A DNA stretch of 64,000 nucleotides from JAEUOS01 sp965279115 (GCA_965279115.1 OZ257137.1:1-64000), one strand, 5' to 3'; positions 7,184 through 16,291 are shown, numbered from the stretch's first letter. Numbers and translations are program-made. Notes: generated by a model from the letters alone, not told the origin.

Positions 7184-8179
7184 ATGATGAGCAAACTCAA
7201 GTTGAGCATGTCGGTCGGCAATTACGACCGGACCCAGGCCCTGTTCAATGGCCAGGTGCAGGTCGAGGGCTGTGACATCACGGCCGTGCCGCTGGAGCCC
7301 GAGGAGGCCTTCCACCGGGCCTTCCGCTATGGCGAATTCGACATCACCGAAATCTCCATGAGCAGCCACATGATGACCACGGCCCGTGGCGACAACCAAT
7401 ACGTGGCGGTGCCGGCCTTTCTTTCGCGGGTGTTTCGCCAGTCGGGCATCTACGTGCGCACCGACCGGGGCATCGACCGGCCACAGGACCTCAAGGGCAA
7501 GCGCATCGGCGTACCGGAATACCAGATCACCGCCAATGTCTGGATACGCGGCATCCTGGAAGAGGAGTTCGGCGTCAGGCCCAGCGACATTCACTGGCGG
7601 CGTGGCGGCATCGAGGAGGCCGGTCGCGGCGAGCGGGCGCCGATCTCGCTGCCCGATTCGGTCGATCTGCAGCAGATTGCCGATGACAAGACCCTGTCGG
7701 GCATGCTTGAGGCCGGCGAGCTCGACGGCTACATCGGCGCGCGCGCGCCCTCATGCTTCCTGCGTGGTGCGCCCCATGTCGGACGGCTGTTCAAGGACTA
7801 CATCCAGGACGAGAAAGACTACTACCGGCGCACCCGGATCTTTCCCATCATGCACATGGTGGGCATCCGCAGGACCCTGGTCGAACAGCACCCCTGGTTG
7901 GCCGTCAGCGTCTACAAGGCGTTCCTCGAGGCCAAGGCCCTGGCGGTGCATGAACTCAATGAGATCTGCCACCTGGCCGTCAGCCTGCCCTGGATGGTGC
8001 ATCATCACAACGAAGCGAAGACCCTGATGGGCGAGGACTACTGGCCTTACGGGCTGGATGCCAACCGCCATGTCATCGACAAGTTCGCCGATTACCACCA
8101 TGGCCAGGGGCTGTCGGTGCGCCGAGTCGCGGCGGAGGAATTGTTCGCCCGTTCCTCGCTGGACCTGTCAAAGATCTGA
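7184..8179 (+). CDS. 4,5-dihydroxyphthalate decarboxylase-like protein (periplasmic-binding-like fold)
   Basis: A 331-aa protein without a signal peptide. It has MSVGNYDRTQALFNGQV at the N-terminus and an NMT1/SsuA-like two-lobe fold (GIYVRTDRGI, DLKGKRIGVPEYQITANVW, DGYIGARAPS). These features match the Pht5 family, annotated as 4,5-dihydroxyphthalate decarboxylase, a step in aerobic phthalate breakdown. Other members are uncharacterised, so the substrate is open. An AAGG ribosome-binding site precedes the tandem ATG ATG. It sits between a Bug receptor and a broken deacetylase copy, suggesting a former three-gene aromatic or carboxylate catabolic operon. Confidence 0.8.
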   Translation: MMSKLKLSMSVGNYDRTQALFNGQVQVEGCDITAVPLEPEEAFHRAFRYGEFDITEISMSSHMMTTARGDNQYVAVPAFLSRVFRQSGIYVRTDRGIDRPQDLKGKRIGVPEYQITANVWIRGILEEEFGVRPSDIHWRRGGIEEAGRGERAPISLPDSVDLQQIADDKTLSGMLEAGELDGYIGARAPSCFLRGAPHVGRLFKDYIQDEKDYYRRTRIFPIMHMVGIRRTLVEQHPWLAVSVYKAFLEAKALAVHELNEICHLAVSLPWMVHHHNEAKTLMGEDYWPYGLDANRHVIDKFADYHHGQGLSVRRVAAEELFARSSLDLSKI

Positions 8180-8297
8180 TGGGATAACCCCTCGCGAGCC
8201 TGGAGGACCCGGATACGCCGGTAGCCATGGCGCGGATGCCGCGCCTACCGACCGCGCACGGCCTTGACGCATCGTGAAGCCGGTTAGGGGGTTTCCT

Positions 8298-8538
8298 CCG
8301 GCAACAACGTCCGGCGCGACGCATCCGCGATCCACCTTTCCAGGGAGGACACCATGCTGCCAGGCGAGCGCCTGCCTTATTCCACCGTTTCCCGCCGCCC
8401 ACCCATCAGGCTGCCCGACGGCGTCAAGCTAGTGCTTTGGCAGGTCCTCGCGCTGGAGCACTGGGACATCAACCGGCCGATGGCACGCATGGTGATTTCG
8501 CCGCCGCAGGGACAGGCGCAGCAGCCCGACCATCCCAA
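8298..8538 (+). repeat. 241-bp direct repeat, copy 1
   Basis: Matches 12248-12488 without gaps, with about nine substitutions (roughly 96% identity). It covers 56 bp of upstream leader and the first 61 codons of a polysaccharide-deacetylase gene. The two copies are 3950 bp apart in the same orientation. Confidence 0.95.
8354..8538 (+). pseudogene. 5' fragment of a polysaccharide-deacetylase gene
   Basis: The first 61 codons (MLPGERLPYSTVSRRPP...) match the intact gene at 12304. Similarity stops abruptly after CCCGACCATCCCAA, where unrelated DNA with an HNH reading frame begins. The fused frame continues to a stop near 8695 but is meaningless there. The catalytic domain is missing, so it is not functional. 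Confidence 0.9.
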
Positions 8539-8850
8539 AGCGCCATACTCTTGCACGAACTTCCGCCAGAGATGGCCCCTCATCTGGAATGCACGGCCGA
8601 GCATTTGGCCGCCAAGTCGAAGGGCGGAGCCAATTCACGCACCAACATCGTTGCCGCCTGTCACTTCTGCAACCAAATGCGCCATCGGTTGGTGAATCCA
8701 CCGCCACCTGACGTATATCAACGTACCGTCCGTCGCCTGGTCGAGGAGCGGCGTTGGCATTCGCGCAAGGCACTACCGCGTTTGAAATCATTCTTGGGGA
8801 AGCGGAAGAAAGATGCATCTACGTTGAAGTTGATCGACTCGTTCCCGTAA
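8539..8850 (+). pseudogene. 3' fragment of an HNH endonuclease
   Basis: The frame encodes LECTAEHLAAKSKGGANSRT, then NIVAACHFCNQMRH. This is the beta-beta-alpha-metal core of HNH nucleases: the H of the EHL segment, the Asn in NIVAAC, and the CxxC plus C-terminal His of the zinc knuckle. The N-terminal zinc pair and start are missing at the duplication junction. The frame remains open upstream only through the foreign deacetylase leader in another frame. Residual activity is unlikely. Confidence 0.75.
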
Positions 8851-8905
8851 GGATGTACGCGGCACCACCGGCAATTACGGATTGGGCCGCCGCGGCCCCC
8901 GCCCT

Positions 8906-9913
8906 TCACTCCATCTTCAGCCCGAGCCGCGCCACCAGGGTCTGCCACTTGCCGACTTCGCTGCGGATCAGGTTGCCGAAGTCGTCGGGCGTGCTGGCAA
9001 TCGGCCGAATGCCACGCTCTTCGAACACCCGGGCGAGCTCGGCAGAGGTGAGCACCGCCGCCAATTCGGCGTGGAGCCTGTCGACGATGGCCCTGGGCGT
9101 CCGGGCCGGCGCCAAAATGCCCAGCCAGGTGCCTGAGCCGAAATCGGGCACGCCGGCCTCGGCCAAGGTTGGCACCGCGGGCGACATGGCCAGCCGTTGC
9201 GGCGCCATCACCGCGATGGCCTTCAATTTGCCGCTCCTGACCAGCGGCATCACCGAGGCCGCGTTGTCGAACATGTACTGCACCTGGCCGGCCACCAGAT
9301 CGGCCACCGCCGGCGCACCGCCCTTGTAGGCCACGTGCACGCTGTCCATGCCGGTCACGGCGTTGAGTTGCTCGCCGTACAGATGGTTCAGGGTGTTGCC
9401 GCCGAACGAGGCGTAATTGACCTTGCCGGCATTGGCCTTGGCGTACTCCTTCATCTCCGCCACGGTGTTGGGCGGGTAGTTCGGGTTGGCCACCAGCATG
9501 TAGGGGCCTGCCATCACCTGGATCACCGGCAACAGATCTTTCACCGGGTCGTAAGGCATCGTGCTCACCGTGGCCGCGGCGATCGAAAGCTCGGAAGGTG
9601 CTGCGAACAGCAGCGTGTAGCCGTCGGGCTCGGCACGTACCACCGATAGGGTGCCGATCTTGCCACCGGCACCGGCCTTGTTCTCGACCACCACGGGTTG
9701 CCCGAGCCGCTTGCCGAGACGCTCGGCCACCAGGCGCCCCACCACATCGGCGCTGCCGCCCGCCGGCCACGACACCACGAACTTCAGCGGCCTGGCGGGC
9801 CATGACTGCGCACGCAGGCCCGCCGAAGCGGCCAGCAGGATGCTCGATGACGCCAGCAACGCGCGGCGCCTTCCTTGCCACCGTGTCAGCGGTGCGCCCT
9901 TCAGCTTGTGCAT
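8906..9913 (-). CDS. Bug-family periplasmic solute receptor (TctC-like)
   Basis: A 335-aa protein. The N-terminus is long and basic (QGRRRALLASSSILLAASAG), possibly Tat-like because of the RRR run, with cleavage near LRAQS. The Bug core has VVSWPAGGSADVVGRL, VVENKAGAGGKIG and DSVHVAYKGGAPAVADL. It lies downstream of the TauD-type dioxygenase on the same strand (31 bp apart) and probably shares its mRNA, so the bound solute may be related to the dioxygenase substrate. Confidence 0.93.
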   Translation of the reverse strand: MHKLKGAPLTRWQGRRRALLASSSILLAASAGLRAQSWPARPLKFVVSWPAGGSADVVGRLVAERLGKRLGQPVVVENKAGAGGKIGTLSVVRAEPDGYTLLFAAPSELSIAAATVSTMPYDPVKDLLPVIQVMAGPYMLVANPNYPPNTVAEMKEYAKANAGKVNYASFGGNTLNHLYGEQLNAVTGMDSVHVAYKGGAPAVADLVAGQVQYMFDNAASVMPLVRSGKLKAIAVMAPQRLAMSPAVPTLAEAGVPDFGSGTWLGILAPARTPRAIVDRLHAELAAVLTSAELARVFEERGIRPIASTPDDFGNLIRSEVGKWQTLVARLGLKME

Positions 9914-9944
9914 GTTCGGCTCCGTCTCGTGAGGAAAAACAGGT

Positions 9945-10835
9945 TCAGGCCGTCATTCGCGCGGGCTCGGCCGCGGCGGGGGCGATGGGCTTCTCGCCCA
10001 GCGTGGTGGTGCGATAGATCAGGCGCCGGTCCTTTTCCATGTCGAACGGCGTGGCGCTGTGCAGGAGTGCGCGGTTGTCCCACATCACCAGGTCGAGCGG
10101 TTTCCATTCGTGGGCATACACATGCGCCGGATCAACGATGCGCTCGACCAGGGCGTTGACCATGGCCACGCCCTCGTCTTCGCCCATGCCGCTCACGCCC
10201 ACGCAGTCGGCGCGGTTGACGAACAGGCTTTCGCGGCCCGTGCCGGGATGAATGCGCAGCATCGGATGGGCCACCACCGGCGTCATGGCCAATTGCTTCT
10301 CGGTCAGCGGCTGGTACCAGTTCTTGGCGTTGTGGGTCTTCTCGTATTTGTAGAAGGCCTGGCGGCCGCGCAGGTCGGCCTTTTCTTCCTCCGTCAGCAG
10401 GTCGTAGACCCGGCTTTGGCTGGCAAACAGCGTGTGGTGCGGCGTGGCCGGAACTTCCGCGCCGTACAAAAAGGTATACGAGGCAGGCCGCGCCTTGTAG
10501 GCCCAGTCGGTATGCCAATGGTTGCCCACCATCTTGGTACCGAACGGTTTGCCCTCACGCAGCGTGTTGGTGATGATGAAGATGTCGGGGTAGTCCGGGT
10601 GGGTGAACTCGCTCTGCACATGCGAGCCGTCGATCTCACCCATCAGCCGCGTGAACGCGAGCAGTTCGTCCGGGGTCAGCCGCTGGTCGCGAAAGATCAA
10701 TACCTGGTGCTGATGGATCAGTGCCTCCACCTGCGCCTTCACTTCGCGCTGCCCAGCCAACTCGCGCAGATCCGCTCCCGTGATCTCGCAGCCAACCGAA
10801 GGCGACATTGGACGGGGGTTCCAGTTGATTGCCAT
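9945..10835 (-). CDS. TauD/TfdA-family Fe(II)/2-oxoglutarate dioxygenase
   Basis: A 296-aa full-length dioxygenase. The iron ligands H108-x-D110 (in NHWHTDWAY) and distal H259 (ALLHSATPF), plus the 2-oxoglutarate-binding R275 (RLIYRTTT), are all present. These enzymes hydroxylate sulfonates, phenoxyacetates, carnitine-like compounds or other small acids; the substrate cannot be read from the sequence. The ATG at 10835 is preferred over 10841 because ACGGGAG then sits at correct spacing. It is cotranscribed with the downstream Bug receptor. The pair lies inside the segment bounded by the 241-bp direct repeats. Confidence 0.92.
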   Translation of the reverse strand: MAINWNPRPMSPSVGCEITGADLRELAGQREVKAQVEALIHQHQVLIFRDQRLTPDELLAFTRLMGEIDGSHVQSEFTHPDYPDIFIITNTLREGKPFGTKMVGNHWHTDWAYKARPASYTFLYGAEVPATPHHTLFASQSRVYDLLTEEEKADLRGRQAFYKYEKTHNAKNWYQPLTEKQLAMTPVVAHPMLRIHPGTGRESLFVNRADCVGVSGMGEDEGVAMVNALVERIVDPAHVYAHEWKPLDLVMWDNRALLHSATPFDMEKDRRLIYRTTTLGEKPIAPAAAEPARMTA

Positions 10836-11167
10836 GTTCATTCTCCCGTTGAGCCATACAAGATGCGTCACGCGCGCGGTGCAGCGGCGTGCCCAAAACC
10901 TGATTCGGTACGCCGGTCCGGTGGCCAAAACACACTGCAATGAGCGATGCAATTGATGTGCCATCGCATCCCGCCGCGCCAATCCGGTGCGCAATCCGGA
11001 CGCATTCGCATTTCGAGGGCGGCACCAGGGTGGCCCCGGCCATGCGGCTCTTGTGCATGCATCGCACCGGTGCGCTCGATGCGGGTGGATCGTCGCGACC
11101 ACAAGTCGAACCAGCGGGCGACGACAGTCACATCCAGGCCATGCTACGCAGATCTATTTGATGCGCG

Positions 11168-11221
11168 TGCTGCAAAGCGGCAGAGGGATCGGCATCAAAA
11201 AGTCCGCAGGTCGGCATGCCG
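11168..11221 (+). repeat. tRNA-Asn downstream module, copy C (partial)
   Basis: The sequence GCTGCAAAGCGGCAGAGGGA followed by TCGGCATCAAAAAGTCCGCA and GGTCGGCATG matches the distal part of copies A and B. The tRNA 3' end and terminator are absent here. Confidence 0.6.
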
Positions 11222-11295
11222 TACAAGCGGCGACGAAACGGTGCGCGACTGTCACGACGGACTCGAACCTCATCAACTTTCGGGTCGGTTCAGTC

Positions 11296-12015
11296 TCAAG
11301 CTCCAAAAAGGCTTTGATACAGATTGCGCAGCACTTGCAAAGCCACGAACAGAACCGGTATCCCCACAACCACGCCAAACGCCGCGGCAATAAACGCGAA
11401 GATACAGCCCCTCTGAACCCGGTCCTTGAGGTCTTGTGTCTGAAGTTCCATTTCCAGTTGTTGAGGCCGCTGCGCAAGCTCGAAGCGTTGGTGCGGCATC
11501 ATGGAACGACCTGATCGTCTCATGAGGTCCTTGATCTTTTTTGTCACTTCAGGGGTTTCATTGGCAGCCAGCGCTGCGACCACCTCCTCGTGCGGGGCCG
11601 ATCCGATTTGCAGGATGAAGTCAGTCGCCTCTTTGTAGAAAGAGTTTGTGCCTACGCCCCGCACGCTCATGCGCCAGATGTAGCCGTCATCGGACTCGTA
11701 CCCCCCACCGGAAGGCGGATCGGTGGCATGCAAATCGAACTCAAACGGCACCACCAATTTCCCAGACTCGCGAGCCGCCTGAAGGGAAACGCGCTGCTCG
11801 AACGCCAGGTCCGTTGCATCCTGGCGGTTTTCGTCCAGATCCCAAACGTAGTAGTCGCGGCGGCACGTCAACCCGACCACAAATTCGTCTCCCTCGGCAG
11901 CCCGTCCGCCGAGAACGAACCGTCCACGCAACGGGCGCCCGACCCGAGGTTGCTGCTCACCAAGCTCGACGTGAATCCTGTGTGCAACACCGACGGCTTC
12001 AACTATGGGTTTCAT
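11296..12015 (-). CDS. Hypothetical protein with C-terminal membrane segment
   Basis: A 239-aa protein. The N-terminal 130 residues look like a beta-sandwich (VHRIHVELGEQQPRVGRPLRG..., VPFEFDLHATDPPSGGG), reminiscent of DUFs that bind or sort partners. A charged helix follows (TKKIKDLMRRSG), then one strong transmembrane segment near residues 205-230 (IFAFIAAAFGVVVGIPVLFV). It is probably a tail-anchored inner-membrane protein. The sequence is lower in GC than its neighbours and lies beside repeat copy C. The family is not recognised. Confidence 0.65.
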   Translation of the reverse strand: MKPIVEAVGVAHRIHVELGEQQPRVGRPLRGRFVLGGRAAEGDEFVVGLTCRRDYYVWDLDENRQDATDLAFEQRVSLQAARESGKLVVPFEFDLHATDPPSGGGYESDDGYIWRMSVRGVGTNSFYKEATDFILQIGSAPHEEVVAALAANETPEVTKKIKDLMRRSGRSMMPHQRFELAQRPQQLEMELQTQDLKDRVQRGCIFAFIAAAFGVVVGIPVLFVALQVLRNLYQSLFGA

Positions 12016-12247
12016 TTTCGTGTGCCGCTACAAACTGGAGTAAGACCGATGGAATGATTATTCCGACATCTTCCCATCATGGTTCCAGACTTCCCGGCAA
12101 TGCTGCGCCGACACGAAGCTTCTCATGGTTCAAGACGAGCATCCGCATATCGGTCACTTGTGATTCGCCTCGGTTCCTTGATCCAATATTTGCGCCGGTT
12201 TTCCCGGCACAGTGTTGATGGTAACGTTTCACCCTTCAGGCCGGCCG

Positions 12248-12488
12248 CCGGCAACCACGTCCGGCGCGACGCATCCGCGATCCACCTTTCCAGGGAGAAC
12301 ACCATGCTGCCAGGCGAACGCTTGCCTTACTCCACCGTTTCCCGCCGCCCACCCATCAGGCTGCCCGACGGCGTCAAGCTGGTGCTTTGGCCGGTGCTCG
12401 CGCTGGAGCACTGGGACATCAACCGGCCGATGGCGCGCATGGTGATTTCGCCGCCGCAGGGACAGGCGCAGCAGCCCGACCATCCCAA
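12248..12488 (+). repeat. 241-bp direct repeat, copy 2
   Basis: The partner of 8298-8538. Here it leads into the intact deacetylase gene, so this is likely the complete side of the duplication. Confidence 0.95.
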
Positions 12489-13179
12489 CTGGAGCTGGCA
12501 CGAATACGGCATGCGGGTCGGCTTCTGGCGCCTGCGCAAGATGTTCGACCGCCTCGGCGTGCGGCCCACCGTCACGCTCAACGCGCGCAGCTGCGAAACC
12601 TATCCCGAGGCGATCCGTGCCTGCCTGGACAGCGGCTGGGAACTCAACGCACACAGCTACGACCAGCAGCCCATGCACAAGCTGGAAGACCAGCGCGGGG
12701 TGATCGAGAAGTCGCTCGACATCATCGAGAAGTTTTCCGGCAAGCGGCCGCGTGGCTGGTTCGGCCCCGGCCTGACGCAGACCTTCGACACCCTCGACCA
12801 TCTGAGCGAATGCGGCATCGAGTACATCGGCGACTGGGCCTGCGACGACGAACCCGTCACCCTCAAGACGCGCCACAAGGACGTGGTGGCGCTGCCGTAC
12901 AACTTCGAGCTGCACGACATCGTCACCATGGCCCTGCAGCACCATCCCTCGGCCGAATTGCACACCCGCTCGCTGGCGTATTTCGAGTGCCTCTACGCCG
13001 AGGCGGCGGAGCGGCCCAAGATCATGTCGATCGCGCACCATCCCTACCTGTCGGGCTCGCCGCACCGCTTCGCCGACGTCGAGCGGACCTATGTGGACCT
13101 GCTGGCGCGACCCGGCGTGGTGTGTTGGGACGGCGAGCAGATCCTCGACTGGTATCTGGGGGCGTTGCGCGGCGGCTGA
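12304..13179 (+). CDS. Polysaccharide-deacetylase-family hydrolase (PuuE/allantoinase-like)
   Basis: A 291-aa NodB-homology protein. VLALEHWDINRPM, WSWHEYGMRVGFWRLRKMFD, ELNAHSYDQQPM (metal-binding His) and IAHHPYLSGSPHRF match the PuuE-like branch, which includes cofactor-free allantoinases and other amidohydrolases acting on small amides rather than on polysaccharide. There is no signal peptide, so it acts in the cytoplasm. The leader GGGAGAACACC gives a clear ribosome-binding site. A broken copy of its first 61 codons lies 3.95 kb upstream behind the Pht5-like gene. The substrate is unknown. Confidence 0.88.
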   Translation: MLPGERLPYSTVSRRPPIRLPDGVKLVLWPVLALEHWDINRPMARMVISPPQGQAQQPDHPNWSWHEYGMRVGFWRLRKMFDRLGVRPTVTLNARSCETYPEAIRACLDSGWELNAHSYDQQPMHKLEDQRGVIEKSLDIIEKFSGKRPRGWFGPGLTQTFDTLDHLSECGIEYIGDWACDDEPVTLKTRHKDVVALPYNFELHDIVTMALQHHPSAELHTRSLAYFECLYAEAAERPKIMSIAHHPYLSGSPHRFADVERTYVDLLARPGVVCWDGEQILDWYLGALRGG

Positions 13180-13447
13180 AATCCGGGAACCCGTTCGCCC
13201 CAGCCACTGGCACACCGCCCAAGCTCTTCGATAGTTTCTCGGCGATCGCGGGAACGTCGGCGGAAGGGCGCGCATCCGTGCCAATGGTCAACAGCCTCAA
13301 CATCTGGCCATTGTGCGTTCGCGCCGGACGCAGGGATCTGTGCGCGGCCATACAGACCCGGAACGCACGCACGCCTACCCTGCCTGTGGAACGCCCGCAA
13401 CACGTGGGCGCTCACGCCAATCACACACACATTGCAAGGAGCAGTTC

Positions 13448-13624
13448 ATGAACAAGGATCAAGTCAAAGGACGTGTCAAGCAGACCGCGGGCAAGGTGAA
13501 GGAAGCCGCCGGCAAGCTGGTCGGCAATACCAAGCTTGAGCACAAGGGCAAGACAGAAAACGTGGTCGGCAAGGTTCAGGCCGCCTACGGCGACATCAAG
13601 AACGACATCAAGAAGTCCGCCTGA
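13448..13624 (+). CDS. CsbD-family stress protein
   Basis: A 58-aa highly charged protein: MNKDQVKGRVKQTAGKVKEA and repeated Lys/Gly/Ala helical segments (KGKTENVVGKVQAAYGDIKN). This is the CsbD/YjbJ pattern, short abundant proteins induced by general or osmotic stress, of unknown biochemistry. An AAGGAG site lies 5 bp upstream. The PRC-barrel gene follows after 23 bp and is probably cotranscribed. Confidence 0.93.
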   Translation: MNKDQVKGRVKQTAGKVKEAAGKLVGNTKLEHKGKTENVVGKVQAAYGDIKNDIKKSA

Positions 13625-13647
13625 ACCGATTGCGACAGGAGTTGCAT

Positions 13648-14091
13648 ATGAACTACGAAGAACGCGACAGCTACGGCATCTACAAGAATCAGGGACAGAA
13701 AACACCTGGTCCGGACGCGCATCACGGCCCCGGCCCCGACATGATGGGCGCCGAGACCCTGATCGGCAACGACGTGTGCGACCCCAAGGGCGAGAGTCTG
13801 GGGGATATCAAGGAAATCATGCTTGACATGCGCAGCGGCAAAATCGGCTACGCGGTGCTGGCGTTCGGTGGCTTCATGGGGATGGGCGAGAAACTGTTCG
13901 CCGTGCCATGGGCGGCACTCACCCTTGACACCGAGAACAAGCGCTTCACGCTGAACGTGGAGAAGGATCGGCTCAAGCAAGCCCCCGGTTTCAACAAGGA
14001 ACACTGGCCCAACATGGCCGATCAAGCGTGGGAGAACGAAGTCAACTCGTACTGGGAACCCAAGAAATATTCGGAGTTGCCACGCGTCTGA
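13648..14091 (+). CDS. PRC-barrel domain protein
   Basis: A 147-aa protein. After a Gly/His-rich start, residues about 32-105 form a PRC-barrel (MGAETLIGNDVCDPKGESLG, then DIKEIMLDMRSGKIGYAVLA). The C-terminal tail has the NKEHWPNMADQAWENEV pattern common in stress-associated PRC proteins. An AGGAGT ribosome-binding site supports the ATG. Its pairing with a CsbD gene is frequent in Burkholderiales and suggests envelope or desiccation stress, though the molecular role is unknown. Confidence 0.9.
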   Translation: MNYEERDSYGIYKNQGQKTPGPDAHHGPGPDMMGAETLIGNDVCDPKGESLGDIKEIMLDMRSGKIGYAVLAFGGFMGMGEKLFAVPWAALTLDTENKRFTLNVEKDRLKQAPGFNKEHWPNMADQAWENEVNSYWEPKKYSELPRV

Positions 14092-14293
14092 CGCGCGCCC
14101 TTCTCCGAGTGCGCGCCTGAACGCCGCCGGGCGGGAGGCCCGGGTCGGTGCAGAATTGGTTCTCTGCGCGTGCGCTTGCGATGCCGCCTGTGCGCAGCGC
14201 CTTTGTCGTAGCTCAACACCAAGCCTGTCAGGCTGGCCAACTTGTAGATGACGCTGCCACACACGTCTTTGGTTGCCGCGTCAGGCTTACTAA

Positions 14294-14425
14294 GCCGCGA
14301 GCGCCAGCTGGCAGACCCACATCTTCCTGCTCACCCCTGCCGTGCCGGAGCCGGCGGACTGGGCAATGACGCTGGCGGGGCTGGCCATGCCGGGAACGGC
14401 AGCACGGCGCCTGCGCCGCGCCTGA
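14294..14425 (+). pseudogene. C-terminal stub of a PEP-CTERM protein
   Basis: After an in-frame TAA, the frame encodes 43 residues ending AVPEPADWAMTLAGLAM and then GTAARRLRRA plus a stop: the PEP motif, a short hydrophobic span and a basic tail of the exosortase sorting signal. No start codon with an N-terminal export signal is present and the body of the protein is missing. The rest of the 14092-14488 gap holds no other gene that I can support. Confidence 0.6.
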
Positions 14426-14488
14426 GGGGCCGGAATCGCCGGGATTCGTGAGTGAGTATCGGGGAGTCGAGGCAACATCTCAGGGACA

Positions 14489-16006
14489 TCAGCGTCTGCG
14501 AAGGCCAGGGCGACTTCGGCTTTCATTGAATGCGCGACCAATTTCCTGCACGCCGGCATCGATCAAGCCGCCATGAATGGCGGAATAGCCCAGGCGAAAA
14601 TGCGCCTGGTTCCTGTTCGTCGTTTTGCTGAAGAAAATATCGCCAGGCTCGATCAGTACGCCACGGGCGGCGCAGCGCTCCGCCAATAGCCGGCTGTTGA
14701 GCCCCTCAGGCCCCTTGATCCAGGCGCCCGAGCCACCTTGGGAAGGCGCAACGTGAAACTCCGGCAAATGCTTCGACAAGGCCCTGTTCAGGATCTCGCG
14801 ACGCTCACGGTACGTAACGTTCAATTTGCGAATGAACGCATCGTGGTGTCCCTGCGCGATGAACAGGCTCGCCGTGTGCAGGTTGTTGGCGGGCACATGG
14901 CGCATGATCAGGCGCCGTAGCGCCCGCAATTCACGTATCAGCGCGGCTGGCGCCACGATGTAGCCAATCCGCAATCCATGCGCCAGCGTTTTGGACAAGC
15001 TGCCGATGTAAAGGACGCGGCCATCGGTGTCCAAGCTTTTCAGCGCGGGCAGCGGCCGGCCCGAAAAGTTCAGTTCACTCTCGTGGTCGTCCTCCAGCAG
15101 CACCACATCACGCTTCTTGGCCAGATCGAGAATCTCCTGGCGCCGTTGAAGCGACATCGTGACCGTTGTCGGGCACTGGTGGCTCGGCGTCACATAAACA
15201 TAGGCGCATTGACCCATGGCGCGCGATGCGATCAGGCCATCGGCATCAATCGGCAGCGCCTTGACGTGGTCACTGCGCAGCGAGAAATTGTTGCGCGCAT
15301 CCGGGTAGCCGGGGTTCTCGATGCCGACAACGGTCTTCCTTTCCATCAGCACGTTGGCCAACAGGTATACAGCCATCTGCGCGCCCGCAGTGACGAGAAT
15401 TTCATCGCGCCCCGCCATGATGCCGCGGGCAGGCAGCAGTCGATGCTGAATCTGATCCACCAGCGCTTCGAGGTCGCGGTCGATATGGTCTTGCGACCAT
15501 TTCTTTACAGCCGGCACGGCCAGCGCCTGCTGCGAGCAGGCGCGCCAGTCCTTGAGCGGCACCAGGCTGGAATCAAACTGGCCATAGATGAAGGCGTAGG
15601 CATAGTCTTGCCAGTTGGCCGGCTTCACGATGTTGCGCTGACGATCCAGGCGCGAAACCAGCCGCGCATCCCATTGCAGGCCTGACTCAACGACAGCGGG
15701 AGGCACCGCCTGATTGGCCCGGCCCAGCAGGATCTCGCCATTGACAACCAGCCCGCTGCGCGAAGTCGAAATCAGGAAGCCCTTGTCGACCAGCACCTGC
15801 AAGGCAAGGGATACCGTGTTTCGCGACAGGCCAAGCGCAGCGGCCAGCGAACGGCTGGGTGGCACCTTGGCGCCTGCAGGCACCAGGCCGGTCAGGATGG
15901 AATGCACCATCATCTCCCTGACGCGCCCTTGAAGCGTTGTGCTGCTCGCCGAAAATCTGGGAAACAGCTTGGCCCACACATCCGTGACTTCCTGCTTTTG
16001 TCTCAC
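14489..16006 (-). CDS. MocR/PdxR-type GntR regulator with aminotransferase-like domain (TauR-like)
   Basis: A 505-aa regulator. A winged helix-turn-helix lies near residues 20-85 (REMMVHSILTGLVPAGAKVP, SRSLAAALGLSRNTVSLALQ). It is followed by a fold-type-I PLP domain with ITAGAQMAVYLL-type cofactor loop and the PLP lysine in IGSLSKTLAHGLRIGY. In this family the PLP domain senses an amine or amino acid through Schiff-base exchange; TauR, the activator of taurine genes, is a known member. It is divergent from the taurine-type ABC transporter operon it probably controls. I chose the GTG at 16006, with an upstream AAGGGA; an in-frame start as far as 16126 is possible. Confidence 0.9.
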   Translation of the reverse strand: MRQKQEVTDVWAKLFPRFSASSTTLQGRVREMMVHSILTGLVPAGAKVPPSRSLAAALGLSRNTVSLALQVLVDKGFLISTSRSGLVVNGEILLGRANQAVPPAVVESGLQWDARLVSRLDRQRNIVKPANWQDYAYAFIYGQFDSSLVPLKDWRACSQQALAVPAVKKWSQDHIDRDLEALVDQIQHRLLPARGIMAGRDEILVTAGAQMAVYLLANVLMERKTVVGIENPGYPDARNNFSLRSDHVKALPIDADGLIASRAMGQCAYVYVTPSHQCPTTVTMSLQRRQEILDLAKKRDVVLLEDDHESELNFSGRPLPALKSLDTDGRVLYIGSLSKTLAHGLRIGYIVAPAALIRELRALRRLIMRHVPANNLHTASLFIAQGHHDAFIRKLNVTYRERREILNRALSKHLPEFHVAPSQGGSGAWIKGPEGLNSRLLAERCAARGVLIEPGDIFFSKTTNRNQAHFRLGYSAIHGGLIDAGVQEIGRAFNESRSRPGLRRR

Positions 16007-16103
16007 GCTTTCAATCCCTTCATCGCGAAAGATGGGCGGCACCCGGATGGCGCCTTGCACCAAACCGGGTCTTTCCCCGCACTTTTCTGCGCCAGTTTGG
16101 TAC

Positions 16104-16175
16104 GTAGTGCCTGCGCAAGACGTCAAGATCGGGGATGTTCATTTTGGCATCAAACAAAAAACAATCTGGCACTAC
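16104..16175. promoter_or_regulatory. Inverted repeat between the divergent MocR regulator and sulfonate-type operon
   Basis: The 8-bp arms GTAGTGCC (16104-16111) and GGCACTAC (16168-16175) are exact reverse complements on either side of an AT-rich stretch. The position between divergent genes suits regulator half-sites. MocR proteins more often use direct repeats, so this is a candidate only. Confidence 0.35.
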
Positions 16176-16291
16176 TTTCGAAAAACGGACTTACCTATTA
16201 TTGAGCCCGTTCACGTGCGAGTCTGCAAGTGAGCCCAGTTGAACTCGCCAATTCATTTGCAACCTATCCTTCCGAATGGAGAATGGACGTC

